Of a stretch of DNA of 38,117 nucleotides, positions 9,405-19,092 are shown piece after piece. The notes under the pieces were generated by a model, which saw only the letters and a program-made list of their open reading frames with translations, was not told the DNA's origin and did not search any database. Source of the DNA: Candidatus Flexifilum affinis (GTDB taxonomy: Bacteria > Chloroflexota > Anaerolineae > Aggregatilineales > Phototrophicaceae). The stretch covers positions 1-38,117 of the forward strand of contig JADJPJ010000057.1 in NCBI GenBank assembly GCA_016713325.1, in the 5' to 3' direction. Within the stretch, counting starts at the first letter, position 1. Each line of letters begins with the position of its first letter. A program made the translations under genes and the position numbers.

Positions 9405-9950
9405 GTAAACTTTTTCACCTTACGTCCTGAACTAGGAATCAACGATCCAGGAGCGGGCGTACGAGCTCTGCCAGGCCCCAGCGGGCTTAATCCGGCATTG
9501 CCGAACCTGATTGTCGCGCAGTCGGCGCGTAGTTTTCTCGTTTGTGCCAGTGCATCCCCCCAGCCGCTCCGAGCCGGCGTAGCTCCACCAGTATTCCAGC
9601 TCCGGCAGAATGCGCACGCGGAAATCCGCGCCAACCAGCACGCTCAGCAGGCGGCGGATCGGCTGCTGCCCCGGCGTCAGAGATCGGCCGGGCGACGCCG
9701 TCCGCGCCAGCGTGATGCGAAACCGGCCAAAGCCATCTTCCAGGTAGTAAAGATGCTGGTACTCGATGGCCGCCACCATGCCGGCATGCGGACCCTCCGC
9801 CAGCGGCTTGAGGAAGCGGAACAGACCGCCCGCCCACTGCGTCGGGCGGTCGTCGAGCGCATAGCCGGCCGCCCTGTACGCCTGCTCGACCACGGTCAGC
9901 AGGGCCTGGCGAAAACGCTCCTGTGGGTCTTCGGTCGGAATCATCGTCAA
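9395..9950 (-). pseudogene. Unknown protein gene, frameshifted at a six-G run
   Basis: From ATG 9950 the frame codes well (PQERFRQALLTVVEQAYRAAG... FRFLKPLAEGPHAGMVAAIEYQ ... ADFRVRILPELEYWWSY) as far as SERLG, then turns into low-quality sequence ending about 9432. Removing one base from the run of six C (plus strand, 9556-9561) switches to another frame that continues sensibly (SERLG then DALAQTRKLRADCATIRFG) and stops near 9395. So the gene is either a real single-base pseudogene or carries a homopolymer error. I do not recognise the family. No signal peptide or membrane segment. It lies 5 nt after the end of the hydrolase gene region in gene order and shares its strand. Confidence 0.7.
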
Positions 9951-9955
9951 CGTCT

Positions 9956-10789
9956 TCAGGTGGGCAGGCTGGCCAGAAAGTCGCCGAGAAGCTGGTTGAA
10001 CAGCGCCGGATGCTCCATGCTGGGCAGATGCGCCGCGTTCCGGATCATCACCTTGCGCGCCCCGGCGATCCCGCCGGCCATGGCATCGGCGGCGGCGCGG
10101 GCGTGGCTGGTGTCGTACTCGCCGACGATCACCAGCGCCGGCACGGCGATCTCGCTCAGGCGCTTGCCAGCCGGCGGATCCAGCACGATGGGCGTGCCGG
10201 GGTCGTCGCCGCGGGCGTAAATCTTCTCACACATCTGGCGCACCTTCTCGCGCACTGCGTCAGGCGCCTGGCCGCCGCGCGCCACGCCATCGGCCCACAC
10301 CAGCACGTCAAACTCGGCGACGCGCGCCCAATCGCCGGTGGTCTCGGCTGCGGTCTCGGCGGCCTCCGCCTCATTAAACAGCGCCTCTTCTTCCGGGGGG
10401 ACGACGTGGGTGTAGTCGTAACCCGGCAGACCGGCGCAGACCGGCACCAGCGCGCGCACCCGCTCCGGCGACTCCAGCGTGAAGTCGATGGCGATCTGCC
10501 CCCCGCGCGAGCAGCCGATCAGCACGGCCTTGTCCACGCGCAGTGTATCCAGAAGGGCGCGCAGGTCGGCGCGGTTGGAATAGCTCACCGACTCCAGCGT
10601 CTCGCTCTCCCCATAACCGCGCGTGTCGTAGCGGATGACGCGATACTGGCCCTGAAACGCCTCGACCTGCGGATCCCACATGGACCGATCGGCAATGCCT
10701 GCGTGGATGAAGACCAGCGCCTCGCCCTGGCCCGCGACCTCGCAGCGCAGACGCGCCCCATTCGTCTCGACAAACCCGGTTTCCGCCAT
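9956..10789 (-). CDS. Alpha/beta-fold hydrolase
   Basis: 277 residues. The canonical order is visible: the HAGIADRSMW oxyanion-region motif (H29), RYDTRGYGES, the nucleophile elbow GCSRGG (S94), a cap region (about 125-205), the acid in VGEYDTS (D226) and the base in NAAHLPSMEHP (H254). It is a cytosolic serine hydrolase of the broad lactonase, esterase and peroxidase-like group (3-oxoadipate enol-lactonase-like layout). Substrate cannot be deduced and no pathway genes are adjacent. It shares strand with its downstream neighbour (frameshifted unknown at 9395-9950) with a 5-nt gap, so they may be co-transcribed. Confidence 0.9.
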   Translation of the reverse strand: MAETGFVETNGARLRCEVAGQGEALVFIHAGIADRSMWDPQVEAFQGQYRVIRYDTRGYGESETLESVSYSNRADLRALLDTLRVDKAVLIGCSRGGQIAIDFTLESPERVRALVPVCAGLPGYDYTHVVPPEEEALFNEAEAAETAAETTGDWARVAEFDVLVWADGVARGGQAPDAVREKVRQMCEKIYARGDDPGTPIVLDPPAGKRLSEIAVPALVIVGEYDTSHARAAADAMAGGIAGARKVMIRNAAHLPSMEHPALFNQLLGDFLASLPT

Positions 10790-10865
10790 CGATCGTCTCT
10801 CCCTGTCTCACGTGAAAGTCTATCTGCCGGACGCTGCCCCACCACCCGCCGCAATCCTCACCGGC

Positions 10866-10889
10866 GTAGGGCCGAGGCATGCCTCGGCC
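10866..10889. repeat. GTAG-tagged palindrome (REP-like)
   Basis: GTAG (10866-10869) is followed by the perfect 20-bp palindrome GGCCGAGGC-AT-GCCTCGGCC (10870-10889). It lies between two same-strand genes. Confidence 0.7.
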
Positions 10890-10930
10890 GCTGTGATGTG
10901 CTCCACCGGCCGAGGGGCCGGGGTGAGGTT

Positions 10931-12973
<2,043 letters not shown>

Positions 12974-13044
12974 AGGGGTTTTGCCTCTGTTTCGGATGCC
13001 GCCTCATTATCCCGCAAAGGAGTCAAAAGACAACGGACAGGGGA

Positions 13045-13050
13045 TATACT
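13045..13050 (+). promoter_or_regulatory. Candidate -10 element of the DUF2283 gene
   Basis: TATACT lies 41 nt before the ATG at 13092, in a short AT-richer gap divergent from yyaL. No clear -35 is visible. Confidence 0.35.
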
Positions 13051-13091
13051 AGAAGTCGACTCGGCGCATCAATGTCCAGGATGACAAATTC

Positions 13092-13295
13092 ATGAAAATC
13101 ACCTATGTTGCGAGCGTAGATGTGCTGCGCATCCTCTTCAACGATGCGCCGATTGCCCGCAGTGAGGAAATGAAGCCCGGCGTGATCCTCGACTATGCCG
13201 AGGATGGCAGCGTCGTCGGCATGGAAATTCTGAACGCTTCGTACCGCGTCAGCAACCCCGGCGGCGTGGAATTCTCCGTCATCGGCATGCGATGA
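13092..13295 (+). CDS. DUF2283 family small protein
   Basis: 67 residues; AGGA precedes ATG 13092 by about 10 nt. The chain (KITYVASVDVLRILFNDA, then GVILDYAEDGSVVGMEIL) is the typical DUF2283 pattern: a short beta-rich domain of 60-70 residues. DUF2283 proteins are often found beside DUF4258 or other toxin-like partners and have been proposed as antitoxin-like, but no partner is adjacent. Convergent with the next gene, only 7 bp separating the two stops. Confidence 0.88.
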   Translation: MKITYVASVDVLRILFNDAPIARSEEMKPGVILDYAEDGSVVGMEILNASYRVSNPGGVEFSVIGMR

Positions 13296-13302
13296 GGCGG
13301 CC

Positions 13303-13887
13303 CTACCCCCGCTCCAGCTTCCAGTGGCCGCCCAGCCAGTCGGTGAGCTTGCGGCTGACCTCCGGCGTCAGTCGCGCGGCGGCCTGCACCCCATTGGGCG
13401 AAAAGGCGAAGAGATAGGTGAACGAGCGCGTCGCCGCGCCGATCAGGTAGTCGTGCGACCAGCGTTGGGCATTCCACAGGAAGGCCACCTCGCCCTGCTC
13501 GCGCCGCATTGGCTCTAGCCAGGCGGCTCGATCCAGCGGCGACGGCGCCCCCGGACGGAAGCGCACCCCAATCATCGATCCGACGATGAAGGTGAACTGC
13601 ACTGCCAACGACTGCATGTCGACCTCGATAATCAGGCTGGAGGCTCCGTCCTGCGTGGCGATCGTGGCCATCCCGCGTGGCACGCGCGACCCTGCAGTGC
13701 GGACGTTGAACAGCGACATGATCGAAAGCTGAGGATAGCGCCCGGCCAGGTCCTGGATCAGGTCCAGGTCGCCTTCAAAATAGCCGAGCAGCGCCCAGGG
13801 GATCACCTCGGGCGGGGCGGTCGCCTGCCTGAGCTGGTCACGGGAGGGAATGGTCAGTTCGTCTGAGGAGCTGATATCGTTCGTCAT
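13303..13887 (-). CDS. Conserved hypothetical protein
   Basis: 194 residues if started at ATG 13887. The frame is open further upstream to 13989, but the extra residues look random and TATAAT lies 7 nt before this ATG, supporting the internal start. The sequence has PWALLGYFEGDLDLIQDLAGRYP, RVPRGMATIATQDGASS, a beta-rich centre (VQFTFIVGSMIGVRF), VAFLWNAQRWSHDYLI and LTPEVSRKLTDWLGG. It is soluble with no signal peptide. It gives me the impression of a lineage-conserved protein of unknown function and I do not assign a role. Convergent with the DUF2283 gene. Confidence 0.8.
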   Translation of the reverse strand: MTNDISSSDELTIPSRDQLRQATAPPEVIPWALLGYFEGDLDLIQDLAGRYPQLSIMSLFNVRTAGSRVPRGMATIATQDGASSLIIEVDMQSLAVQFTFIVGSMIGVRFRPGAPSPLDRAAWLEPMRREQGEVAFLWNAQRWSHDYLIGAATRSFTYLFAFSPNGVQAAARLTPEVSRKLTDWLGGHWKLERG

Positions 13888-13894
13888 GCCGGCC

Positions 13895-13900
13895 ATTATA
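13895..13900 (-). promoter_or_regulatory. TATAAT directly upstream of the start codon
   Basis: Minus-strand TATAAT (13900-13895) is 7 nt before the ATG at 13887, the same geometry as at 4480-4485. It would give a leaderless or nearly leaderless transcript. Confidence 0.5.
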
Positions 13901-13982
13901 CGCAGAGGGGTCGACGTGCGCGAATGATCCCCAGGATACGCGGGATTTTGTTGGGGCGGTTCGTGAAACGCACGCCATCTCA

Positions 13983-14005
13983 GGCGCATCGCGATGCGCC
14001 CCTAC
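13983..14005. repeat. GTAG-tagged palindrome (REP-like), reverse orientation
   Basis: GGCGCATCGCGATGCGCC (13983-14000) is a perfect 18-bp palindrome ending in CCCTAC, the complement of the GTAG tag. It lies 28 bp past the stop of the cyclase gene. The same arm sequence recurs at 32839-32858, 34285-34304 and 35813-35828. Confidence 0.75.
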
Positions 14006-14032
14006 GTACGACCAGGGGGCGACGGCGTACCC

Positions 14033-15925
14033 TCAGTGTACCGTCGTGGTCACCCGCCACAGTTCGAACGGCTCGTCGCCGAATCCCTTCAGCGTCGACT
14101 GGAATGACGACTTACCCAGATCGGCATGGTGCGTGAAGTAGTCGACCACCTCGTTATCGCTGTATACGTCGTGCGACATGACGATGTCTGTGCCTTTCGA
14201 CAGCGACTCCAGGCGGGCGGCCATGTTGACCACCGAGCCGAAGTAGTCGAGCCGCTCGTTCAGGTTGACGGCGATGCAGTTGCCACTGTGCAGTCCCACC
14301 TTGAGGCTGAGCGGCATCACGCCTTCCGGGGGGTGGGCCAGCAGTCGCTGCGCCTCCACCGCCGCGCTCACGGCCTGAATCGGCCGCCGGAAGACGGCCA
14401 TCACCGCGTCGCCGTTGGTCTTGATCACCGACCCGCCCGCCTTGCCGATCACGCTGCGCAGCACGTCGAAGTGGTTCATTACGATGCCGAAGGCCGAGGC
14501 ATCGCCAATCTCGCGGTAAAGCGCCGTCGAGGAGCCCAGATCGGTGAACATCAGCGTCAGGCCGCTGATGCCGATCTGCACGTCGTTGCGCAGCACTTCA
14601 CGGCTGTACAGATCGCGAAAGACCTGGAGCGTGGTGACCTCAGCCGCGGTCGCCGCCTGATCGTTCCAGGCCAGGCGTTCCAGCATGAACAGTTGATCCT
14701 GCTCGGTGGCATTTTCCAGGTGCAGGGTGCCGCCGGGCCGCAGCACGACCTCGCCATACTGCCAGCCATCGGGCGAGGCGGCGAAACGCGCTTCTCGATC
14801 GCCCTGGCTCGCCACGCGCAGGAACTGGCTGCCGGGCAGTTCGCTGGTGCGCACCCGGTAGCGCCCGATCTCCCACGGACAGGGAATGTCCTGCCGCGCG
14901 CCGGGGCGCAGGACCCGCTGCGCCAGCACATGTGGCGTCACCTGTGGACCGCCAATGCAGTGCGCGGCGTTGTCGATCTGCCGGATAGTCGAGTTCGGCG
15001 TGAACACCAGCTCGACCGACTGGTCGAAGTTGACCTGGTAGTCGATGTGGCACACGTCGCAGTGCACATGCTGGGGGATTTCGCCCAGTTCGCGGGCCAC
15101 CGCCTTGGCTCCCCGGCACAGCGGGCAGAGCAGCTCCCAGCGCGAGTCGAGCAGGCCGGCGCGCGCCGCGTACAGGAACAGTTCCAGCACCGCCCGGCGC
15201 GGCACCGCCCAGGCGTCGGCCAGGGCGTACGGGCGCATCCGGGCCAGCGAGAGGTCGTCGCCGCGCTCGATCAGCGCGATCAGTCGGGCGATCAAATCCC
15301 GGTCGATGTCGCGGGCTTCCAGGGCGCGCTCGCCGGTCGTCAGCCGCGTGCGTCCACCCGGCGCGAGGGCAGGGCGCGTGTGCGGCAGTTCCGCTTCCAG
15401 GGGGCGCTTCTCCTGCGCCAGACGGTCATAGTGCATGAAGGCGCGGCGGAAATCCCGCTTGCTCAGCAGGCCAATCTGAAAGGGGATGGCCAGGGCGCCC
15501 AACCGGTTGCGCGGCGCTGCCCACACCTCGTAGACCAGTTCTGTGCCGCCTTCCGGACGAGCGCGCAGCTCGGTGAAGGTGCGCATGTAGGCGACCGGCC
15601 CGCGGCTGTACGTGCGCAGGACGCCAAACTGATGCGGCTTGATCCACTCGAAGGGGTTTTCCATCCACTCGATCGGCACCAGCTTGAGGGGACCCAGTCG
15701 GAATCGATACATCTGCAAGCGCTGCTGATGATTGGGCAGTTCGCTCACGCCGGGCAGGATGGTGATGTCGGGCACATGGGCGTCACGATTGAAACGGTCG
15801 GTGTTCGCCGCGTACTGCCACAGGACGTCGGGCGCCGACTGCATCTGCCACACCCAGCGATAGTGATATTCGCGCATCCAGCCGGGAGTCGTGCGGACGG
15901 TCTGTGTGGTCCTGGAAACGCTCAT
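14033..15925 (-). CDS. Adenylate cyclase, class III, with SRPBCC-like and DUF5939-type N-terminal domains
   Basis: 630 residues. About 18-170 resembles an SRPBCC/START-like ligand-binding domain (YHYRWVWQMQSAPDVLWQY ... YEVWAAPRNRLG). About 205-310 is a helical plus zinc-ribbon region with two CxxC pairs (C267/C270 and C289/C292), matching the DUF5939 class of cyclase N-termini. About 445-625 is the catalytic domain with all key residues: metal Asp D462 (FTDLGSS) and D506 (NGDAVMAVF), base-selecting K502 and D560, and transition-state N567 and R571. It should make cAMP from ATP as a dimer. No membrane segment, so cytosolic; ligand binding to the N-terminal domain is inferred. Monocistronic, divergent from the next gene. 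Confidence 0.93.
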   Translation of the reverse strand: MSVSRTTQTVRTTPGWMREYHYRWVWQMQSAPDVLWQYAANTDRFNRDAHVPDITILPGVSELPNHQQRLQMYRFRLGPLKLVPIEWMENPFEWIKPHQFGVLRTYSRGPVAYMRTFTELRARPEGGTELVYEVWAAPRNRLGALAIPFQIGLLSKRDFRRAFMHYDRLAQEKRPLEAELPHTRPALAPGGRTRLTTGERALEARDIDRDLIARLIALIERGDDLSLARMRPYALADAWAVPRRAVLELFLYAARAGLLDSRWELLCPLCRGAKAVARELGEIPQHVHCDVCHIDYQVNFDQSVELVFTPNSTIRQIDNAAHCIGGPQVTPHVLAQRVLRPGARQDIPCPWEIGRYRVRTSELPGSQFLRVASQGDREARFAASPDGWQYGEVVLRPGGTLHLENATEQDQLFMLERLAWNDQAATAAEVTTLQVFRDLYSREVLRNDVQIGISGLTLMFTDLGSSTALYREIGDASAFGIVMNHFDVLRSVIGKAGGSVIKTNGDAVMAVFRRPIQAVSAAVEAQRLLAHPPEGVMPLSLKVGLHSGNCIAVNLNERLDYFGSVVNMAARLESLSKGTDIVMSHDVYSDNEVVDYFTHHADLGKSSFQSTLKGFGDEPFELWRVTTTVH

Positions 15926-16041
15926 GGGCTGCCTTCACGCAGAGATTCTGCTGCCGATTTGTCCATCATAGCATCAACTCCAGGATGGCGATCGCGGGTC
16001 TCATCAATTCCTTTCCAGACGAATACATTCTATTGTGAAAA

Positions 16042-16072
16042 TGGACACAAATGACCTGTTCGGACATACAAT
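16042..16072 (+). promoter_or_regulatory. Candidate promoter of the three-domain secreted protein
   Basis: TGGACA (16042-16047) and TACAAT (16067-16072) are 19 bp apart in an AT-rich gap, about 43 nt before ATG 16115. Confidence 0.35.
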
Positions 16073-16114
16073 TGAGAAAACAGCACCGTAGGTTTGTCGT
16101 CAAGGAGCACCTCT

Positions 16115-17980
16115 ATGTTAACTCGTGACAATCCGTACCGGTTTTCCTTCTGGATCGTCCTCATCCTCGCCCTGTTCTTGCTGCTCTTCTTCCTGGTCCA
16201 TCCTGTCCAGAGCCAGACGCCTGCGCTGACTCAGATCGCCCGCTCGCTCGACGGTCAGATCTCCGTTCGCCTGCCGGAAGGCTGGCAGTCTCGCGACGCC
16301 GCCAGCCCGGTCTTCACTACGACGCTGACCTTTGGCGATTCCGCCGAGGCCGTCCAGGCCGCCGTCGACGCTCTGGCGGGGCGAGTTCCTTCAAGCACCA
16401 GCCCGCGGAACAACGGCGTGATCGGCATTTTCAACCCAACGCTGATCAGCGGCCTTTCCACCGACCTGGCCATCTCGACCCTGCTCAACGCCCTCATTCA
16501 GGACACCCTGACGCAGGGCGGGCAGGTGCTGGAACAGCAGTCGCTCATGCTCGGCGGCCTGTACCCCGGTTCGATCGCCGTGGTCGAAGTCCGTGGCAGC
16601 AACGTCAAGGGTATCGTTGGCGTCTTCCAGGCCGGCGCTGACATCGTCGAATTCTCAGTTGGGGCGATGCCCACCCGCGCCTTCGACGCCAACCAGCAGC
16701 TCTGGGCTGAGATCGTCCAGTCGATTCGTGTGCCGGCCGAGGAAGGCAGCGCTGCCCTCGCCGTGCCCACGACTGTTCCCGTAAACGAACCGGCTGCGCT
16801 GGGGCAAACCGTTCAGCCGTCGACCGATCCGCTGGCCCGCACCGCGACCGGCACGGTGTCGGCGCGACTGCCGGATGGCTGGGTGCACCAGCCCGTGAGC
16901 GCCGAGGGCTTCACCGACCTGATCGCCTTCGGCAGCACGGCGGTGGCGATGCAGACTGTCGTCACGCTGATTTTGGAAGGCGGAGAAGCCCCCGCGTTCA
17001 GCGGCATGGCCGGGCTGATCGGCGCGGTTGACATGGCGCAGATGGGGACCACCCCTGCCGATCAGCTCATTTCGCTGCTCATGCAGGATCTGCTGAACAG
17101 CATCGCTACCAATGAGATTCAGGTGACCGAGCAGCCGACTGCCCACACCTTCGGCGGGCTGTTCCCGGGCGAACTGGCGGCATTCAACATGGGCTTCGTG
17201 GCCGTGCTGCGCTCCGAGAACCAGCTTGCGGTGGCCCTGGTGCTGAGCGATGACTTCGCCGGCAACCGCGCGGCCATGGCCGGCGTGCTGGAGACCATCC
17301 GCCTCCCGGCGGAGAACGCGGGGTCCAACCCGGCCGTGCAGCAGACTCAGCCTGCCGCCGAGCCAACGGCCGCCCTGTCCGAAATGCCCCTCACGCGCAG
17401 CAGCGATAACCGCGTGTCGTTCATCCTCCCGGCCCCCTGGACTGTACTCGACCACATGGCCGACGCGCAGATCCTCGCCTTTGGTGACACCTTCGAGGCG
17501 GCGGACTCTCGCCTGACTTCGGCGCGCCCCGATCTCGGTCAGGGTTTGGCCATGACCGGCGTGGGCGGTCTCATCATTCTCTACCCCATGGCGAATTTCG
17601 GCATCGACCCGGCATCACCCGATCTCGCGCCGTTGATGGCGCAGGCGCTCGGCCAGCTCCAGGGGCAGGGCTATACCGTCGAAGAGGCGGCGCAGCCCTT
17701 TGCCGATCCGGCGCTGGTGGGACAGTATGCACTCATCAAGGGTGCTGAGCAGGGGTATCTGGCGCTGATGGCGTTTGGCGATCAGGTCGCCTATGTCACG
17801 GCTACCGGTCTGCCCGGCGTGTGGACGCGCGTCCTGGCCACCGATATGTTCTCCGTCGTGACTTCCGTGCGCGTGCCGGCGGCGCCAGAGACGCCCGAGA
17901 CTGGCGGCCTTGGCGGGTTGGGCGGGCTGGGGGACGCGCCTACCGCGACGCCGGCCGGGTTAGGGGGTCTGGGCAGCTAG
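16115..17980 (+). CDS. Secreted or membrane-anchored protein of three related domains
   Basis: 621 residues from ATG 16115, chosen because CAAGGAG lies 8 nt upstream; an earlier in-frame TTG (16094) lacks this. A strong hydrophobic segment (about 11-27, WIVLILALFLLLFFLV) is a signal peptide or anchor. Three domains of about 150-175 residues follow, at roughly 38-215, 245-400 and 428-590. Each begins with a strand pattern (SVRLPEGW, SARLPDGW, SFILPAPW), continues with a (L/I)xFGDS/FGST/FGDT segment, and ends with SIRVPA, TIRLPA or SVRVPA. The opening recalls PsbP/MOG1-like or DUF1795 folds; this is tentative. Linkers are rich in Pro/Thr/Ala. The C-terminus is a GGLGGLGGLG tail. Function unknown; an extracytoplasmic binding or structural role is likely. 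Confidence 0.85.
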   Translation: MLTRDNPYRFSFWIVLILALFLLLFFLVHPVQSQTPALTQIARSLDGQISVRLPEGWQSRDAASPVFTTTLTFGDSAEAVQAAVDALAGRVPSSTSPRNNGVIGIFNPTLISGLSTDLAISTLLNALIQDTLTQGGQVLEQQSLMLGGLYPGSIAVVEVRGSNVKGIVGVFQAGADIVEFSVGAMPTRAFDANQQLWAEIVQSIRVPAEEGSAALAVPTTVPVNEPAALGQTVQPSTDPLARTATGTVSARLPDGWVHQPVSAEGFTDLIAFGSTAVAMQTVVTLILEGGEAPAFSGMAGLIGAVDMAQMGTTPADQLISLLMQDLLNSIATNEIQVTEQPTAHTFGGLFPGELAAFNMGFVAVLRSENQLAVALVLSDDFAGNRAAMAGVLETIRLPAENAGSNPAVQQTQPAAEPTAALSEMPLTRSSDNRVSFILPAPWTVLDHMADAQILAFGDTFEAADSRLTSARPDLGQGLAMTGVGGLIILYPMANFGIDPASPDLAPLMAQALGQLQGQGYTVEEAAQPFADPALVGQYALIKGAEQGYLALMAFGDQVAYVTATGLPGVWTRVLATDMFSVVTSVRVPAAPETPETGGLGGLGGLGDAPTATPAGLGGLGS

Positions 17981-18066
17981 TTCGCCCCGGCGCCTCTACA
18001 CAGTTTTCGTTCCGTTTTGTCAGAATATGCCCTTCCCTGGCAGCGCGGCTCACATGCGGCTCACAC

Positions 18067-18114
18067 ATGGAAACCCTTACCCGATTTTCTTCCTGACCGG
18101 GGGAGGGTTTCCAT
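18067..18114. terminator. Bidirectional hairpin between convergent genes
   Basis: ATGGAAACCC (18067-18076) pairs perfectly with GGGTTTCCAT (18105-18114). An inner CCCG/CGGG extends this to about 15 of 17 paired positions around a 14-nt loop. It sits exactly between the plus-strand gene ending at 17980 and the minus-strand gene ending at 18117, where a shared terminator is expected. It lacks a strong T-tract. Confidence 0.55.
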
Positions 18115-18116
18115 TC

Positions 18117-18566
18117 CTACATCTCCTCTTTGAGCCCATACACGAACTGATGCCGTCCGCCGACGAAGCGGTGTGTCACCGTCTCGACAAACCCCAGTTC
18201 GCGCAGCGTCTCCAGCGCCTCCCTCACCTGGGGAAGCGGCAAACCGGTGGCCTGCACCAGGGCGTCGCTGGTGATCTCGCCGTGCAGTTTCTGCGCCGCC
18301 GCCAGCACACGCATCGTGTTGCCGGTCGCCTCGTCCTCGTCGTCGGCGAGTGCGCCGAGCGCGCTGTAAATGCGCCCGCCCTGGCCGATCTGTTTCAGCC
18401 GTCCCGCCTTGACCAACCGCTTCAACCACAGCAGGACGGTGGTGTGGGATACGCCCGCCGCTTCGGCGATCTCGCGCAGCGTCGGCGGGTTGCCCTGGTC
18501 GCGCTCATACCGGGCAATAAAAGCGATGATGCGCTCGCTGAGCGCTGGGGTTCCCTGCCGTGACAT
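18117..18566 (-). CDS. Small regulator with LexA-like winged-helix DNA-binding domain
   Basis: 149 residues from ATG 18566. Residues 9-60 (RIIAFIARYERDQGNPPTLREIAEAAG, then TTVLLWLKRLVKAGRL) follow the LexA N-terminal domain pattern, including PPTLREIAEAAGVS. There is no S24 auto-protease domain; instead residues about 85-145 look like a second winged helix (ITSDALVQATGLPLPQVREALETLRELGFVETV). It is therefore not LexA itself but a double winged-helix regulator. It has its own promoter containing a LexA-box-like palindrome (18623-18634) and a sister gene with the same arrangement at 33697. Inference: SOS-linked or autoregulated repressor. Confidence 0.85.
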   Translation of the reverse strand: MSRQGTPALSERIIAFIARYERDQGNPPTLREIAEAAGVSHTTVLLWLKRLVKAGRLKQIGQGGRIYSALGALADDEDEATGNTMRVLAAAQKLHGEITSDALVQATGLPLPQVREALETLRELGFVETVTHRFVGGRHQFVYGLKEEM

Positions 18567-18611
18567 GCGGTTTCATTCCTACCTCTTATCCCAAAAAACA
18601 AACGCGCTTCC

Positions 18612-18641
18612 ACTATAAATCAGAACATCTGTACGAGGCAA
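18612..18641 (-). promoter_or_regulatory. Promoter with LexA-box-like operator
   Basis: On the minus strand: TTGCCT (18641-18636), 18-bp spacer, TATAGT (18617-18612). Within the spacer is GTAC-AGAT-GTTC (18634-18623), one base from GAAC-N4-GTTC and close to the cyanobacterial GTAC-N4-GTWC box. It is followed by TGATT before the -10, exactly as at 33469-33491. Confidence 0.55.
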
Positions 18642-19092
18642 GCGATCTGGAAGTAGGAAGTTGGTTAGAATGTCGCGGCATGCCTCGTCTTCCGTTGCGA
18701 ATTGAGGTTGGGTGGCGGGGTTCGCGGACGCCCGTTGGGCGTCCCTACGAAACCCGTTGTGTTCAGTGCGCGGTAGGGACGAGGCCCGCCCCGTCCGGTG
18801 CGGGGTGATGGTGGGGGGTTCGCGGCTAGGCATTCCTTAAGGATTTTCTCTCGATCTCCACCGTTTTGCCTCTCCCCGTTCCCCGATAGCGGAGGGGAGC
18901 AAACATGCGCTTGCTTGCGATTGTTTCGCGTGCGATTCCCCCTCTCCCCGCTTGCGTGGGAGAGGGGGCCAGGGGTGAGGGGGTCCGCGCTAAAGGTAAT
19001 GCCTATGGGCGGGGTTCGCGGACGCCCCGTTGGGCGTCCCTACGGATGTCGTCCCTCTCTCGGACGCGGGAGAAGAGGTCACGGCGTGAAGC
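18642..19092. repeat. Repeat-filled intergenic region: GTAG palindromes and CCCTCTCC hairpins
   Basis: No gene is seen. It contains GGACGCCC-GTT-GGGCGTCC with CTAC (18726-18748); GTAG with GGACGAGGC/GCCCCGTCC, one mismatch (18773-18796); an imperfect CTCTCCCC hairpin (18868-18900); a perfect 11-bp hairpin CCCCCTCTCCC/GGGAGAGGGGG (18938-18968) followed by CCAGGGGTGAGGG; and GGACGCCCC-GTT-GGGCGTCC with CTAC (19020-19043). Confidence 0.7.

Noticed and set aside
13888..13989. N-terminal extension of the conserved hypothetical gene to 13989
   Set aside because: It crosses the TATAAT promoter element and a REP-like palindrome; the internal ATG at 13887 fits better.
14126..16054. Long plus-strand open frame opposite the adenylate cyclase
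   Set aside because: Antisense shadow; no domain character.
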